NCBI RefSeq assembly: GCF_014384885.1
Contig: NZ_JACRST010000014.1
Span: forward strand, 1 to 64,000
Length of the DNA: 64,000 nt
Direction of reading: 5' to 3'
Source of the DNA: Ligaoa zhengdingensis
GTDB taxonomy: Bacteria; Bacillota; Clostridia; Oscillospirales; Ruminococcaceae
Part shown: positions 18,740 to 26,495 of the stretch, one piece after another
Position numbering within the stretch: position 1 is the stretch's first letter
How the letters are laid out: the number at the start of each line of letters is the position of its first letter
Translations under genes and position numbers: made by a program
The notes under the pieces: generated by a model
Databases searched by the model: none
The model's input: the letters and a program-made list of their open reading frames with translations, nothing else
What the model was told of the DNA's origin: nothing

Positions 18740-19525
18740 TTATGCGCTCTTACTTTTTCGGGAGAGATCCCATCCGAGCTCCGATTCCAACCACAGAAGT
18801 GACTCTTTCGCCGCCTGAGCGTCGTTGATCTCCAGCGTACAGCTCACTCCAAAATGGTTTTCTTGAAGGCTTTTCAGAAATTCCTTCATTGGAATCGCCC
18901 CGTCAGATAGGGCACGATGCTGGTCAAGGTTCCCGTCATTGTTGTGCAGATGGAAGTGTCCAATATGACTTCCCAAGCCCTCCAGCCATTCCAACACCGG
19001 ACGGCTGGAAAAGACATTTGCATGGCCCACATCTAGACATGCAGTGAAGATTGGGTTTTCCACCTCGTCCAGTAAACGCTTGATCGGTTCCCAATATGGA
19101 TCATATAAATTCTCCAGATGAATCTGGATGCCGTCCCCCTTTCCGGCCAGGAACTCCTTCCAAAAGGAAATGGAATTTTCCAGCCAGTTTTTCGCGTGAT
19201 AAATGAGGGGCAAAAAGCCAGAATGAAATATAATCCGATCCGCCCCCACATGCTGGGCGGCTAGATAACAGGCCTCAAATCGCTCCATGGTGGCGGCCCT
19301 AACTCTGCTGTCATAACACCCCGGATTTAAATCGAGAAATGGCCCATGCAGGGACAAACCTTCTGTACAGACCGGGCCTAAATCCCGTTGAAATCGTTCT
19401 GCCGACGCATGCCAGTCATCCAGCGCCTCGCCGATACCCAATTCGTAGCTTTCCAAACCCAGATGATAAACGTCAACCAAAGCTCGCATCTGCTCCTTAT
19501 GCTCCAGTTGTCCTAAATAGATCAT
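18740..19525 (-). CDS. TIM-barrel AP-endonuclease-2 superfamily protein, candidate cobamide amidohydrolase CbiR
   Basis: 261 aa, annotated generically as a sugar phosphate isomerase/epimerase. Metal-site-like residues are placed as in the xylose-isomerase-like fold: LSLHGPF (His), IIFHSGF (His), IHLENLYDP (Glu), CLDVGHANVF (Asp, His), HFHLHNN (His) and TLEIND (Glu). It is soluble, with no signal peptide. I start at ATG 19525, which has AAGGAAGG 8-9 nt upstream; a longer frame to 19684 runs through the MITE. CbiR, described from Akkermansia muciniphila, belongs to this superfamily and hydrolyses cobamides/cobinamide to cobyric acid for remodelling. Position as last gene of a B12-riboswitch operon with an ECF importer makes CbiR the best guess. 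A true sugar isomerase cannot be excluded from sequence alone. Confidence 0.7.
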   Translation of the reverse strand: MIYLGQLEHKEQMRALVDVYHLGLESYELGIGEALDDWHASAERFQRDLGPVCTEGLSLHGPFLDLNPGCYDSRVRAATMERFEACYLAAQHVGADRIIFHSGFLPLIYHAKNWLENSISFWKEFLAGKGDGIQIHLENLYDPYWEPIKRLLDEVENPIFTACLDVGHANVFSSRPVLEWLEGLGSHIGHFHLHNNDGNLDQHRALSDGAIPMKEFLKSLQENHFGVSCTLEINDAQAAKESLLWLESELGWDLSRKSKSA

Positions 19526-19542
19526 ATTTCCACCTTCCTTTA

Positions 19543-19699
19543 GAGCGTTTCTGAAAAGCATGCGCATCCGTTTTTTTAACAACAAATTCGCTATATTGCG
19601 CCGTTTTCCCCCGAAATCCACCCAGAATTCCTGCAAAAACAGTTTACCTGACAAAGTTTTGTCTAAAATTTTGGACACAGCCACCTTTCAGAAATGCTC
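19543..19699. mobile_element. 157-bp MITE with 16-bp inverted ends and TA target duplication
   Basis: Left end GAGCGTTTCTGAAAAG (19543-19558) and right end, reverse-complemented, GAGCATTTCTGAAAGG (from 19699), match at 14 of 16 positions. Both are flanked by TA (19541-19542 and 19700-19701), as expected for IS630/Tc1-mariner elements. It has no coding capacity. It lies between the S-component and CbiR-like genes, and its right end supplies part of the S-component stop codon. Confidence 0.7.
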
Positions 19700-20400
19700 T
19701 AAGAATACGACTCGTCTAAACCATATTTTTTCTTGACCCTTTGCAGCTTTGTGCCAATGGGTTTGGTCAAAACCATTAGAAATATTACGTTTGACACCGC
19801 ATACTCCAATGTAAATGGCAGTGCGAGGCCAATGCTCGTCCAATACCGCGTCCAGCTCCAGGTTCCATCCAGGGAAAGTACTGTCCAGATATCCATGATC
19901 ATAGAATAGGCCACGCCTGCAAAGATGCCGAATAAGGATAGACGGATTCTCCAATGATTCGATTCCAACAACCATTTCTGCAACAGGCCGCCAAGAAGGC
20001 CGATTATCCCCCAGCCAAACATCTGGAAAGGTGTCCAAGGCCCCTGACCGAAAAAAAGATTGGAGATCACTGCGGAAAGGGAACCGGTCAGAAATCCGGC
20101 TTGGGGGCCGAAGTACAGGGCGGTGATGACGGTGATCGCGGTCACCGGCTTGAATCCTGGGATGGGCGCAAAAATAATCCGTCCCACTGATGACAGCGCC
20201 ACCATGACGGCAACCAGAATCATCTCGGTGGTCTTCATTTGCTTTTTCTCATAGGCCAGGAAAAACGGCACACATGAGAGCAAAGCGATGAGGATGGATA
20301 TGATATTGTATTTCCTATCATGAAACAGCGCGACCCCCGCCACAATCACAGTCAATATCGCGGCGAGCGTAACAACCGTAACGGTCCACTTGCGTTTCAT
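19699..20400 (-). CDS. ECF transporter S component, probably corrinoid-specific
   Basis: 233 aa, very hydrophobic, with about six to seven membrane helices. The stretch MVALSSVGRIIFAPIPGFKP and the following Gly/Pro-rich helix (YFGPQAGFLTGSLSAVISN) are typical of ECF substrate-binding subunits that dock on the EcfA/EcfT module. An extra N-terminal helix pair precedes it. The ATG at 20400 overlaps the EcfA stop (ATGA) and has GGAGG 6-7 nt upstream; a frame extension to 20424 is not needed. It is part of the B12-riboswitch operon, so a CbrT-like cobalamin or cobinamide specificity is inferred. The stop codon TAG is formed at the insertion junction of the adjacent MITE, so the original C-terminus may have differed slightly. 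Confidence 0.82.
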   Translation of the reverse strand: MKRKWTVTVVTLAAILTVIVAGVALFHDRKYNIISILIALLSCVPFFLAYEKKQMKTTEMILVAVMVALSSVGRIIFAPIPGFKPVTAITVITALYFGPQAGFLTGSLSAVISNLFFGQGPWTPFQMFGWGIIGLLGGLLQKWLLESNHWRIRLSLFGIFAGVAYSMIMDIWTVLSLDGTWSWTRYWTSIGLALPFTLEYAVSNVIFLMVLTKPIGTKLQRVKKKYGLDESYS

Positions 20401-22082
20401 TGCAATCCTCCATTCCGGCTGCACAGTTCCACCACATCTTCCACCGTCACTGTATTTTCGTACAGCGTCCTGGAAATCCGGCTGGCCGCCGTCGTGTAAA
20501 AGGTGTTGGTTGAGAAGAACTCCCTGGGACGTTCCGCATCCATGATCTCCCCATGAAACAGCATGGCGCAGCGGTCTGCACAGGATGCCGCAAACTCCAC
20601 ATCATGGGTCACCATGATCGTGGTGATTCCCTGCTGTTGCAGTTCTTTCAAAATCTGTTCCAGGGTGTTCTTGGCATAGGCGTCAATCCCTTTGGTGGGT
20701 TCATCCAGCAGGAGCAGGCGCGGACGCAGCAGAAGAACCTTGCAGAGCGCCGCCCGCTGCTGTTCTCCTCCGGACAGGTCATAAGGATGCCGGTCCAGCA
20801 GGGCGGAAATTTCCAACTGCTCCGCCAGGCGCGCCACCACGCCCTCCGCCTCTTGCTTCTCATAGCCCATAGCGCTACAAATCTCCTGGAAGTCCTGCTT
20901 TACCGTCGGTTTCAAAAATACGGACTGTGGATCCTGCGGCAGGAATGCCACGTTATGACGGTAGAGCTCCGTCCCCTTATAAGACTGGAGCTTTTTCCCA
21001 AATAGCTCCACCTTTCCGCGGTAGGCGGCGTTTTGCCCAGAAATCGCCCGCAGCATTGTGCTTTTTCCCGAACCATTTTCTCCCAGAACGGCAAAAATCT
21101 CCCCCTGTTCCACCGTGAGATAGAGCCCTTTCAGCACGTCTGGCAGATTCCTTTCATAGCGAAACCAAAGTTCTTTGGTTTGAACGGCGGGGAGTTCCTT
21201 TCCCAGGGGTTTGAGCTCGCCATCCTCGATCCGGCGGCAGGCTTGGTTGGAGGCATGCGCCTTCAGAAACAAACGGCCTTCCTTCACCGTCAGAGGGCAG
21301 GCCCCAGTGGCATTCAGTCCACTAAAGATGCGCACTGCGCTGGGCATTCCCAGCAGCATCCTGCCCTTTTCCGGGCAGTCGCGCAGGAGACCGCCCACCG
21401 TCCTTGGGGTATCGTTGAACAGCACACGCCCCCGGTCCATGACCACGGCCTTGTCCGCGATGGCAAATACCTCTTCCAGCCGGTGTTCCACCAACAGGAT
21501 GGTGAGGCCCAGATCCCGGTTCAGTTTATGCAGTGTGGTGATGAACTCCGCCGCACCCACTGGATCCAACTGGGAGGTGGGTTCGTCTAAGATCAGCACT
21601 CGGGGTTGCATCACCATAACGGATGCCAGATTCAGCAGCTGTTTCTGCCCGCCGGAAAGCTCCGATGTCTTTCGGTCAAACCAGCGGTTGATGCCGAAGA
21701 AGCTGGCCATCTCCCCAACGCGGCGGCGTATCTCCCCGTTGGGCAGGCCCAGATTTTCCAGGCCGAACGCCAGCTCATGCCAGACCTTGTCCGTCACCAC
21801 TTGGTTTTCAGGATTCTGCATCACAAAGCCGATCTCCCCGGCCGAAACCCGGTCGTCCAGTTCCTCCTGTAGGGTTCCGAGGTACCGAATCTCTCCTTCC
21901 CGCTTTCCATGAGGGGAAAGCTCCCGTTTCAGCAGACGAAGCAGCGTGGTTTTACCGCAGCCGGATGGGCCGCAGACCACCATAAACTCCCCTTCACTCA
22001 CTGTGAGGTTGACGGAGTTCAAGACCTTTTGGGCCTCGTCGGGATATGTAAAACTTAAATCTTTGATCGAAAATAATTCCAT
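20397..22082 (-). CDS. double ATPase subunit of ECF transporter (EcfA1-EcfA2 fusion)
   Basis: 561 aa with two complete ABC ATPase domains in one chain. Domain 1 (about 1-230) has Walker A GPSGCGKTT, signature LSGGQKQ and Walker B VLILDEPTS. Domain 2 (about 300-530) has Walker A GENGSGKST, signature LSGGEQQ and Walker B LLLLDEPTK. Both H-loops are present (VEHRLEE, VTHDVEF). It powers uptake through EcfT and the S component. The start ATG 22082 overlaps the end of ecfT by 28 nt and has AAGGAGA about 8 nt before it. The fused form and the dedicated S and T genes mark a Group I-like, single-substrate ECF system rather than a shared module. Confidence 0.92.
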   Translation of the reverse strand: MELFSIKDLSFTYPDEAQKVLNSVNLTVSEGEFMVVCGPSGCGKTTLLRLLKRELSPHGKREGEIRYLGTLQEELDDRVSAGEIGFVMQNPENQVVTDKVWHELAFGLENLGLPNGEIRRRVGEMASFFGINRWFDRKTSELSGGQKQLLNLASVMVMQPRVLILDEPTSQLDPVGAAEFITTLHKLNRDLGLTILLVEHRLEEVFAIADKAVVMDRGRVLFNDTPRTVGGLLRDCPEKGRMLLGMPSAVRIFSGLNATGACPLTVKEGRLFLKAHASNQACRRIEDGELKPLGKELPAVQTKELWFRYERNLPDVLKGLYLTVEQGEIFAVLGENGSGKSTMLRAISGQNAAYRGKVELFGKKLQSYKGTELYRHNVAFLPQDPQSVFLKPTVKQDFQEICSAMGYEKQEAEGVVARLAEQLEISALLDRHPYDLSGGEQQRAALCKVLLLRPRLLLLDEPTKGIDAYAKNTLEQILKELQQQGITTIMVTHDVEFAASCADRCAMLFHGEIMDAERPREFFSTNTFYTTAASRISRTLYENTVTVEDVVELCSRNGGLQ

Positions 22083-22936
22083 ACGAGATTCTCCTTGACC
22101 TCTATCAAAAATGGGAGGAACATCAGTGCGGAGACAACGGCATAGCCTGCCAGAACAACCGGAGTGAGGGAGAGCGCCGCAACGCGGGGGTAATAGGAAA
22201 ATTCCAATACCTTAGTTTTCATTCCCCACAGCGAGCCCCCCAGCAGGACCGCCAGAATACCCAATGCGGCCCCGTCCCGCGGCGTGAACCGGTAGATAGA
22301 ATAGTTGCTGCGACCCGGCAAACCGTAGCCTCTGGCTCGCATGGATGCCGCCGTATCCACAGCATTTTCCAGCGACCAGGTTACAATGGCGGAAAACACC
22401 CGGAAACCGCCGCGCAGCCGATCCACTTTGCTTTCAGAGGAATAAAGGCCCATCGTCTTTTGAATCCGGCTGATCTTCTTCACCTGTGCCTTAAACAGCG
22501 GGACAAAGCGCAACGCCATAGAAAGAATAAGGCTGAGCTTTGGAATGAGCTTTCCAAACAGGTACAAGAACTTATCCGATGTCACCACCGTATTGTAGCA
22601 CCGGCACCAATACATCACGGATATGACCATTCCCGCGGCCGCGGCTCCGTAAAGGATTGCCTCCAGGGTTACCGGGTTGTCATTCATAAAAAAGAGCGGA
22701 GTCACGCCGTTGTGGGAAAACAGCGGATTCGTGACCGCGATCAGCAAAAACATGGGGACATAGAATCCCAGGCTCACCAACACCGCGCGGGGAGTCTCCA
22801 ACATTGACGCAAACAGAACCGCCCCCAGCAGAGAAAAAAACAGCAGGACTGGATGCAGGGTGAACATGGTGAGTAACAAAACGCTGATGAAGTAAAAAAA
22901 CAGCACCAATGGATGGAAATTGGAAAACGCTTTCAT
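22055..22936 (-). CDS. ECF transporter transmembrane component EcfT
   Basis: 293 aa membrane protein of the CbiQ/EcfT family. About five helices lie in two clusters; the cytoplasmic coupling region includes the Ala-Arg-Gly motif in ASMRARGYGLPGRSNY. It bridges the double ATPase and the S component. The ATG at 22936 is chosen because GGAGG lies about 10 nt upstream and it overlaps the DUF4430 stop codon as ATGA; an upstream extension to 22999 would run in the overlapping gene. It is tightly coupled to the genes on both sides. Confidence 0.9.
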   Translation of the reverse strand: MKAFSNFHPLVLFFYFISVLLLTMFTLHPVLLFFSLLGAVLFASMLETPRAVLVSLGFYVPMFLLIAVTNPLFSHNGVTPLFFMNDNPVTLEAILYGAAAAGMVISVMYWCRCYNTVVTSDKFLYLFGKLIPKLSLILSMALRFVPLFKAQVKKISRIQKTMGLYSSESKVDRLRGGFRVFSAIVTWSLENAVDTAASMRARGYGLPGRSNYSIYRFTPRDGAALGILAVLLGGSLWGMKTKVLEFSYYPRVAALSLTPVVLAGYAVVSALMFLPFLIEVKENLVWNYFRSKI

Positions 22937-23487
22937 GAGCCTGCTTCCTCCTTCCAATCGTTGCCCACATCTCGGCCCAAGTCGCAAGTGTATACCCATT
23001 CGATCACATCGCCGTCCTTGAGCTCATAACGGCTGCATCCGTATAGGGGGAATTCCCCGTTTACCCGATACATCCAGCCGGAGAGCGGACCGCAGGAAAA
23101 TTCGTATAGATAGTGAATCCCCTGTATATAGACGCTTTTATAGATGTTCTGATCGGCCCCCTGATACTCCATCTGGATCTTGTTGTAGCGCACCGCCCGC
23201 TCTAGGATATCGAAAACCGTGTCGCCTGGGCGCAAAACATATTCCGTGGGTGGCAGGATCACGCCGTCGGACGGCACGAACTCCTCCGATTGCAGGGAAG
23301 GGTCCAAGTCATCCCAGTTCTTCAGAATGTTGGAGCATTCAATGCTGACCGTCACCGTTTCCGATTCCGGCGTGATGTCGTCGATGTGGGTAAGGTAGTA
23401 CTCCTCCACGGTCTGAAATTTTGTTCCAGACAGCAACACCGCTACGATCAGCAGCACGAACCCCAGTGCCAGTAGGTCCTTTTTCAT
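22933..23487 (-). CDS. membrane-tethered DUF4430 (transcobalamin beta-domain-like) protein, short form
   Basis: 184 aa. An N-terminal hydrophobic segment (LLALGFVLLIVAVLL) acts as signal anchor; there is no lipobox Cys. The extracellular part is a DUF4430 domain with the hallmark SGWMYRVNGEF and, after the Cys-containing turn, LKDGDVIEWVYT. DUF4430 corresponds to the C-terminal beta domain of transcobalamin and intrinsic factor, which closes over the corrinoid. The ATG overlaps the stop of the alpha/alpha-barrel gene (ATGA), so the two putative halves are made in coupled fashion. Corrinoid binding is inferred from family and from the riboswitch; ligand residues cannot be proven here. Confidence 0.85.
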   Translation of the reverse strand: MKKDLLALGFVLLIVAVLLSGTKFQTVEEYYLTHIDDITPESETVTVSIECSNILKNWDDLDPSLQSEEFVPSDGVILPPTEYVLRPGDTVFDILERAVRYNKIQMEYQGADQNIYKSVYIQGIHYLYEFSCGPLSGWMYRVNGEFPLYGCSRYELKDGDVIEWVYTCDLGRDVGNDWKEEAGS

Positions 23488-25196
23488 AGATCCTCATCCT
23501 TATATTGTTCTGCCAACTGCTCCATCGCGCGTTTTTTGCTTCCGGCGCGGTTGCAGAGACGCCTTACCGCCACGAGGGCCAAAATCAGGGCCAGCCCGGC
23601 TAGAACAATGGCAATGTAAACGGCCCGCTGCAGGTTATCCACCTGGGTTTTAGTTTTAACTACATCGTCCCAGCGGAGGATTTTCCCTTGGTCGTAGCTT
23701 GACAGTCGCTCATAGCGGGACACAATGGAGTCCACCGTTTTTTTATCCTTAAGAGAAATTTTATTAAATGGATAGAGTTTCTCCAACACGTCCCGGTTGA
23801 TACCATCGATCTCGTCCTGGACGGCCTGAATCTGTTCCTTCGCCTCATTCAAAACTGAAGTATAGTGCTCTTTGCCCTCAAAATCCTCGCTTTTTTCCAG
23901 CTTGTCCAGCAGTTTGATCACCGTGACGTAATTTTCTGTGGTCAAAAGGCCGGGTAATGCGTCCACCGCGTCCCGGTCGCTCTGTGCAAAATAGAGTAAC
24001 ACGGAGCTGTCCTCCTGACTCCCGGCATCAGCGTGGACCGAGCGGGGATCATCCGGCGGAAGGCCATCCGCACTGCCCTCCGGCCGAAAGTCATACAGCG
24101 CATTTTTTCCATTTTGCTGCCGCCACAGCGCGGTCAGGGCATAGACTGTCTGTTCCCCGGCCATGGTGTTGGATTGATTGGGCAAAGACGAGGGATTGTC
24201 AGCGTCATAGACTCTGGAGTGAAGGAACCCCCCATCCGGCTGGCGGAAGCTCAGGATCGCGTCCAAAAGCGTGTTTCCATTTTTGACAAACCGGGCATCG
24301 GAAAGGGGGTCGATTCCCAAGCTGCAAAGCGCCACCAAAACCTGATCGGCGCTCTCCACGTTCTCAGTCCCCCAGCTGGCATACCCCCCGTTTTCCAGCT
24401 GCATGACGGATAGACAGGCCAACGCTTCGTCCACCACCTCCCGCACCGTGCGGCTGACCTCCTGTTGCCCTCTCCGATAGGAGTAGACCGCGTCGCTGAT
24501 GTAGTAGGGGGCCAATGCCTGGAGGGCCATTGCCGTAATATCGGGGTCGGCCACACTGCCCGTCAGTGCGAAGCCGCCGTCCGGCAACTGGCGCTGTAAA
24601 ATCTGCTTTAAGATATCGGCTCGGGAATAGTAGGCGCCCTCTGGAATCTCATAGCGCATGGAGTCCAATGCGATAAGCCCCCAGATCCAGCCATTGATCC
24701 CTTGGCGGCCCAGAGAAGCGGTGTTCCCTCGGTTATACACGCCGTCCGCGATCAAATTGATGGGGTTCCCAGCCTCGTCCACGCCAAAACAGGTCGGATC
24801 CCCCCCACAGGCCAAGACCGCCAACGAGATGCGGTGCCACTCCGTGGCCTTGTCCCGGTTGAGCTTTTCCGGCTTGCGGTAGCGTTCCTGAACCTTTTCT
24901 TTTAACATAGCCAAATAGGCCCCATAGTCTTCCTCATATCCAAACCGGCCCATGCCGATGGGATACCAGTCGCCCGCAGTGGTTCCCGCCTGACCTAAAT
25001 AGGCATCGTTAAAAAAGGATTCCTCCGGGGCCGATCCATTCTCCGCCTTTTTCCAGAGAATGATCCCCTCGATAACCTCCTCCAGCGGGGAATTTTCCAC
25101 ACCGAGCGGCTCCGCCGCCCATGCGGCGGACATCTGTGTCAAGAGCATAGTCAGGGCGATTACCACGGATATGATACGGCTCCACCATTGTTTCAT
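23484..25196 (-). CDS. exported alpha/alpha-barrel (prenyltransferase/squalene-cyclase-like) protein with C-terminal membrane anchor
   Basis: 570 aa. The signal peptide ends near AWA-AEP (residue ~28). Residues ~80-370 contain repeats of the squalene-cyclase/prenyltransferase alpha6/alpha6 type, such as QLPDGGF...DPDITAMALQAL, QLENGGYASWG...SADQVLVAL and RQPDGGF. This is also the fold of the alpha domain of transcobalamin and intrinsic factor. A helical stalk (~420-530) leads to one membrane helix (VYIAIVLAGLALILALVAV) and a basic cytosolic tail. No catalytic Asp-rich motif of true terpene cyclases is evident and an exported location argues against that role. Flanked by two DUF4430 genes in a B12-riboswitch operon, it is a good candidate for the barrel half of a split transcobalamin-like corrinoid binder. 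Confidence 0.82.
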   Translation of the reverse strand: MKQWWSRIISVVIALTMLLTQMSAAWAAEPLGVENSPLEEVIEGIILWKKAENGSAPEESFFNDAYLGQAGTTAGDWYPIGMGRFGYEEDYGAYLAMLKEKVQERYRKPEKLNRDKATEWHRISLAVLACGGDPTCFGVDEAGNPINLIADGVYNRGNTASLGRQGINGWIWGLIALDSMRYEIPEGAYYSRADILKQILQRQLPDGGFALTGSVADPDITAMALQALAPYYISDAVYSYRRGQQEVSRTVREVVDEALACLSVMQLENGGYASWGTENVESADQVLVALCSLGIDPLSDARFVKNGNTLLDAILSFRQPDGGFLHSRVYDADNPSSLPNQSNTMAGEQTVYALTALWRQQNGKNALYDFRPEGSADGLPPDDPRSVHADAGSQEDSSVLLYFAQSDRDAVDALPGLLTTENYVTVIKLLDKLEKSEDFEGKEHYTSVLNEAKEQIQAVQDEIDGINRDVLEKLYPFNKISLKDKKTVDSIVSRYERLSSYDQGKILRWDDVVKTKTQVDNLQRAVYIAIVLAGLALILALVAVRRLCNRAGSKKRAMEQLAEQYKDEDL

Positions 25197-25219
25197 TTTC
25201 GCCGCTTCCTTCCGTTCCT

Positions 25220-26152
25220 TTATTTTGCAGCTTTCTTTTTGCGCATCATGACCACGATCAAGATGATGATCAGAATGATCAAGACTGGAATACCCACAGT
25301 GGTTGCTACCTTCAGGTTATGATCCTTTTGCTCCTTGGCGGCTTTCTGTGCCTCATAAGAGGATATTCCCTCCTGCAGGGCGGTCAGGGCTTCATCGATC
25401 CGCGCCTGCTCCGAGGTGGCGTCTGTGAGGACCGCCATAGCGTTGGTGTATGCCTCGATGGTTTGCAGCTCCTCGCGGGGCATAGCCGCATTCAGCTCTG
25501 CGACCTGCCAGATCAGGGCGTCCTTATCACCCACGTTCACCAGGCTCTCCGAGCCCCACTCGGAGTTATCCGCGTTTAAGTCAGAACCATAACCGTAAAT
25601 TGTATACTGCCAGCGCATGACCTCGCCGTCATTTAGATGCCAATCCGCCGCGCCCACCGGCGGGAACGTGGCGTCGCCGGTCTCCTCCGCCGTTCCAATC
25701 GTGTACATCCAGCCAGACATATTATAAAAATCAAACTCGCCCAGCCATTCATCCTCGGCGTCGGCGTAATTCAAATCAGCGCCTACCTTGTCCAGCAGGA
25801 ACTGGGGAATGTTCGCCATATCCCGATGGTCTGGGTCATACACCTGGGAGAGATAAAACCCGCTTGTGATCTCTCCGGTATGCTGATAAGGTGGAACCAC
25901 CTCCGGGTATTTCTCCTGGAGAAGGTTGGTGATGACCACAGAGGCCTGGGTTCCCTTCGGTACCTTGACCAAGGTGGGCTCAATGATGTATCCCTGACCC
26001 AGCGTCAACTTCTCCATAGTCACACACACCGTGATTTCATTTTCTCCGGGTTGGCTCTCCTCCGGGGCTTCGGCAAAGGCGGTTATCTGCATGCAGCCGG
26101 CCATCACAACAGCCATCAGGCCTGCCAGCCATCTTTTTTTACTCAGTTTCAA
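25220..26152 (-). CDS. exported DUF4430 (transcobalamin beta-domain-like) protein, long form with C-terminal anchor
   Basis: 310 aa with a TTG start (AGAGGAAA about 8 nt upstream). The signal peptide ends near AFA-EAP. The DUF4430 domain occupies ~35-190, with FYNMSGWMYTIG and NDGEVMRWQYT. A helical spacer (~200-270) follows, then a C-terminal membrane helix (VGIPVLIILIIILIVVMM) and a Lys-rich stop-transfer. It differs from the short DUF4430 protein in being anchored at its C-terminus and carrying the helical spacer. It precedes the alpha/alpha-barrel gene by 23 nt. It probably displays the beta domain at the outer face of the membrane; corrinoid binding is inferred. Confidence 0.84.
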   Translation of the reverse strand: MKLSKKRWLAGLMAVVMAGCMQITAFAEAPEESQPGENEITVCVTMEKLTLGQGYIIEPTLVKVPKGTQASVVITNLLQEKYPEVVPPYQHTGEITSGFYLSQVYDPDHRDMANIPQFLLDKVGADLNYADAEDEWLGEFDFYNMSGWMYTIGTAEETGDATFPPVGAADWHLNDGEVMRWQYTIYGYGSDLNADNSEWGSESLVNVGDKDALIWQVAELNAAMPREELQTIEAYTNAMAVLTDATSEQARIDEALTALQEGISSYEAQKAAKEQKDHNLKVATTVGIPVLIILIIILIVVMMRKKKAAK

Positions 26153-26177
26153 TGTTTTTCCTCTTTTCTTTCATTTT

Positions 26178-26495
26178 TTATTGGTCAGTGGGCATGATTA
26201 CATACATTTTTCCGGTCTCGGGGTCCTCGTATACGACGCCCCGCTCCTGGTAGGCGGCCGCGGAGTTGATGTCCTTGACCGCTTTTTCAGGGTCTTCCAC
26301 CTCCACCAGTTGTTCCTGTTCCAGAATCTTCACCTTGTTTTGGCTGAGGTCCACGTTCCAATTCAAGATCAGAGCTACCATCAGCCCGCAGGCAAACACC
26401 AGCATCACATCCGCCAGATTTGCCACACCAGCCATCGGATCCGCTTCCTCCACGCCAAACGAGTGCCGGTTTTTGAGCCGTCCGCTATTCAGCAT
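26178..26495 (-). CDS. DUF2149 protein with ExbD/TolR-like membrane helix
   Basis: 105 aa. One membrane helix near residues 26-45 contains LADVMLVFACGLMV; the Asp-Val-Met-Leu-Val stretch matches the proton-path Asp motif at the same place in ExbD/TolR helices (typically PLVDVMLVLL). A short extracytoplasmic tail of about 60 residues is rich in Glu/Asp, much shorter than ExbD. The start ATG overlaps the end of the ExbB-like gene and has AGGAGG 9 nt upstream. With the ExbB/MotA-like partner it would form a proton-driven motor. DUF2149 itself has no established function. Confidence 0.8.
   Translation of the reverse strand: MLNSGRLKNRHSFGVEEADPMAGVANLADVMLVFACGLMVALILNWNVDLSQNKVKILEQEQLVEVEDPEKAVKDINSAAAYQERGVVYEDPETGKMYVIMPTDQ

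Noticed and set aside
23484..25196. Alpha/alpha-barrel protein as a squalene or terpene cyclase
   Set aside because: It is exported and membrane-tethered, shows no cyclase Asp motif that I can see, and sits between DUF4430 genes behind a B12 riboswitch.
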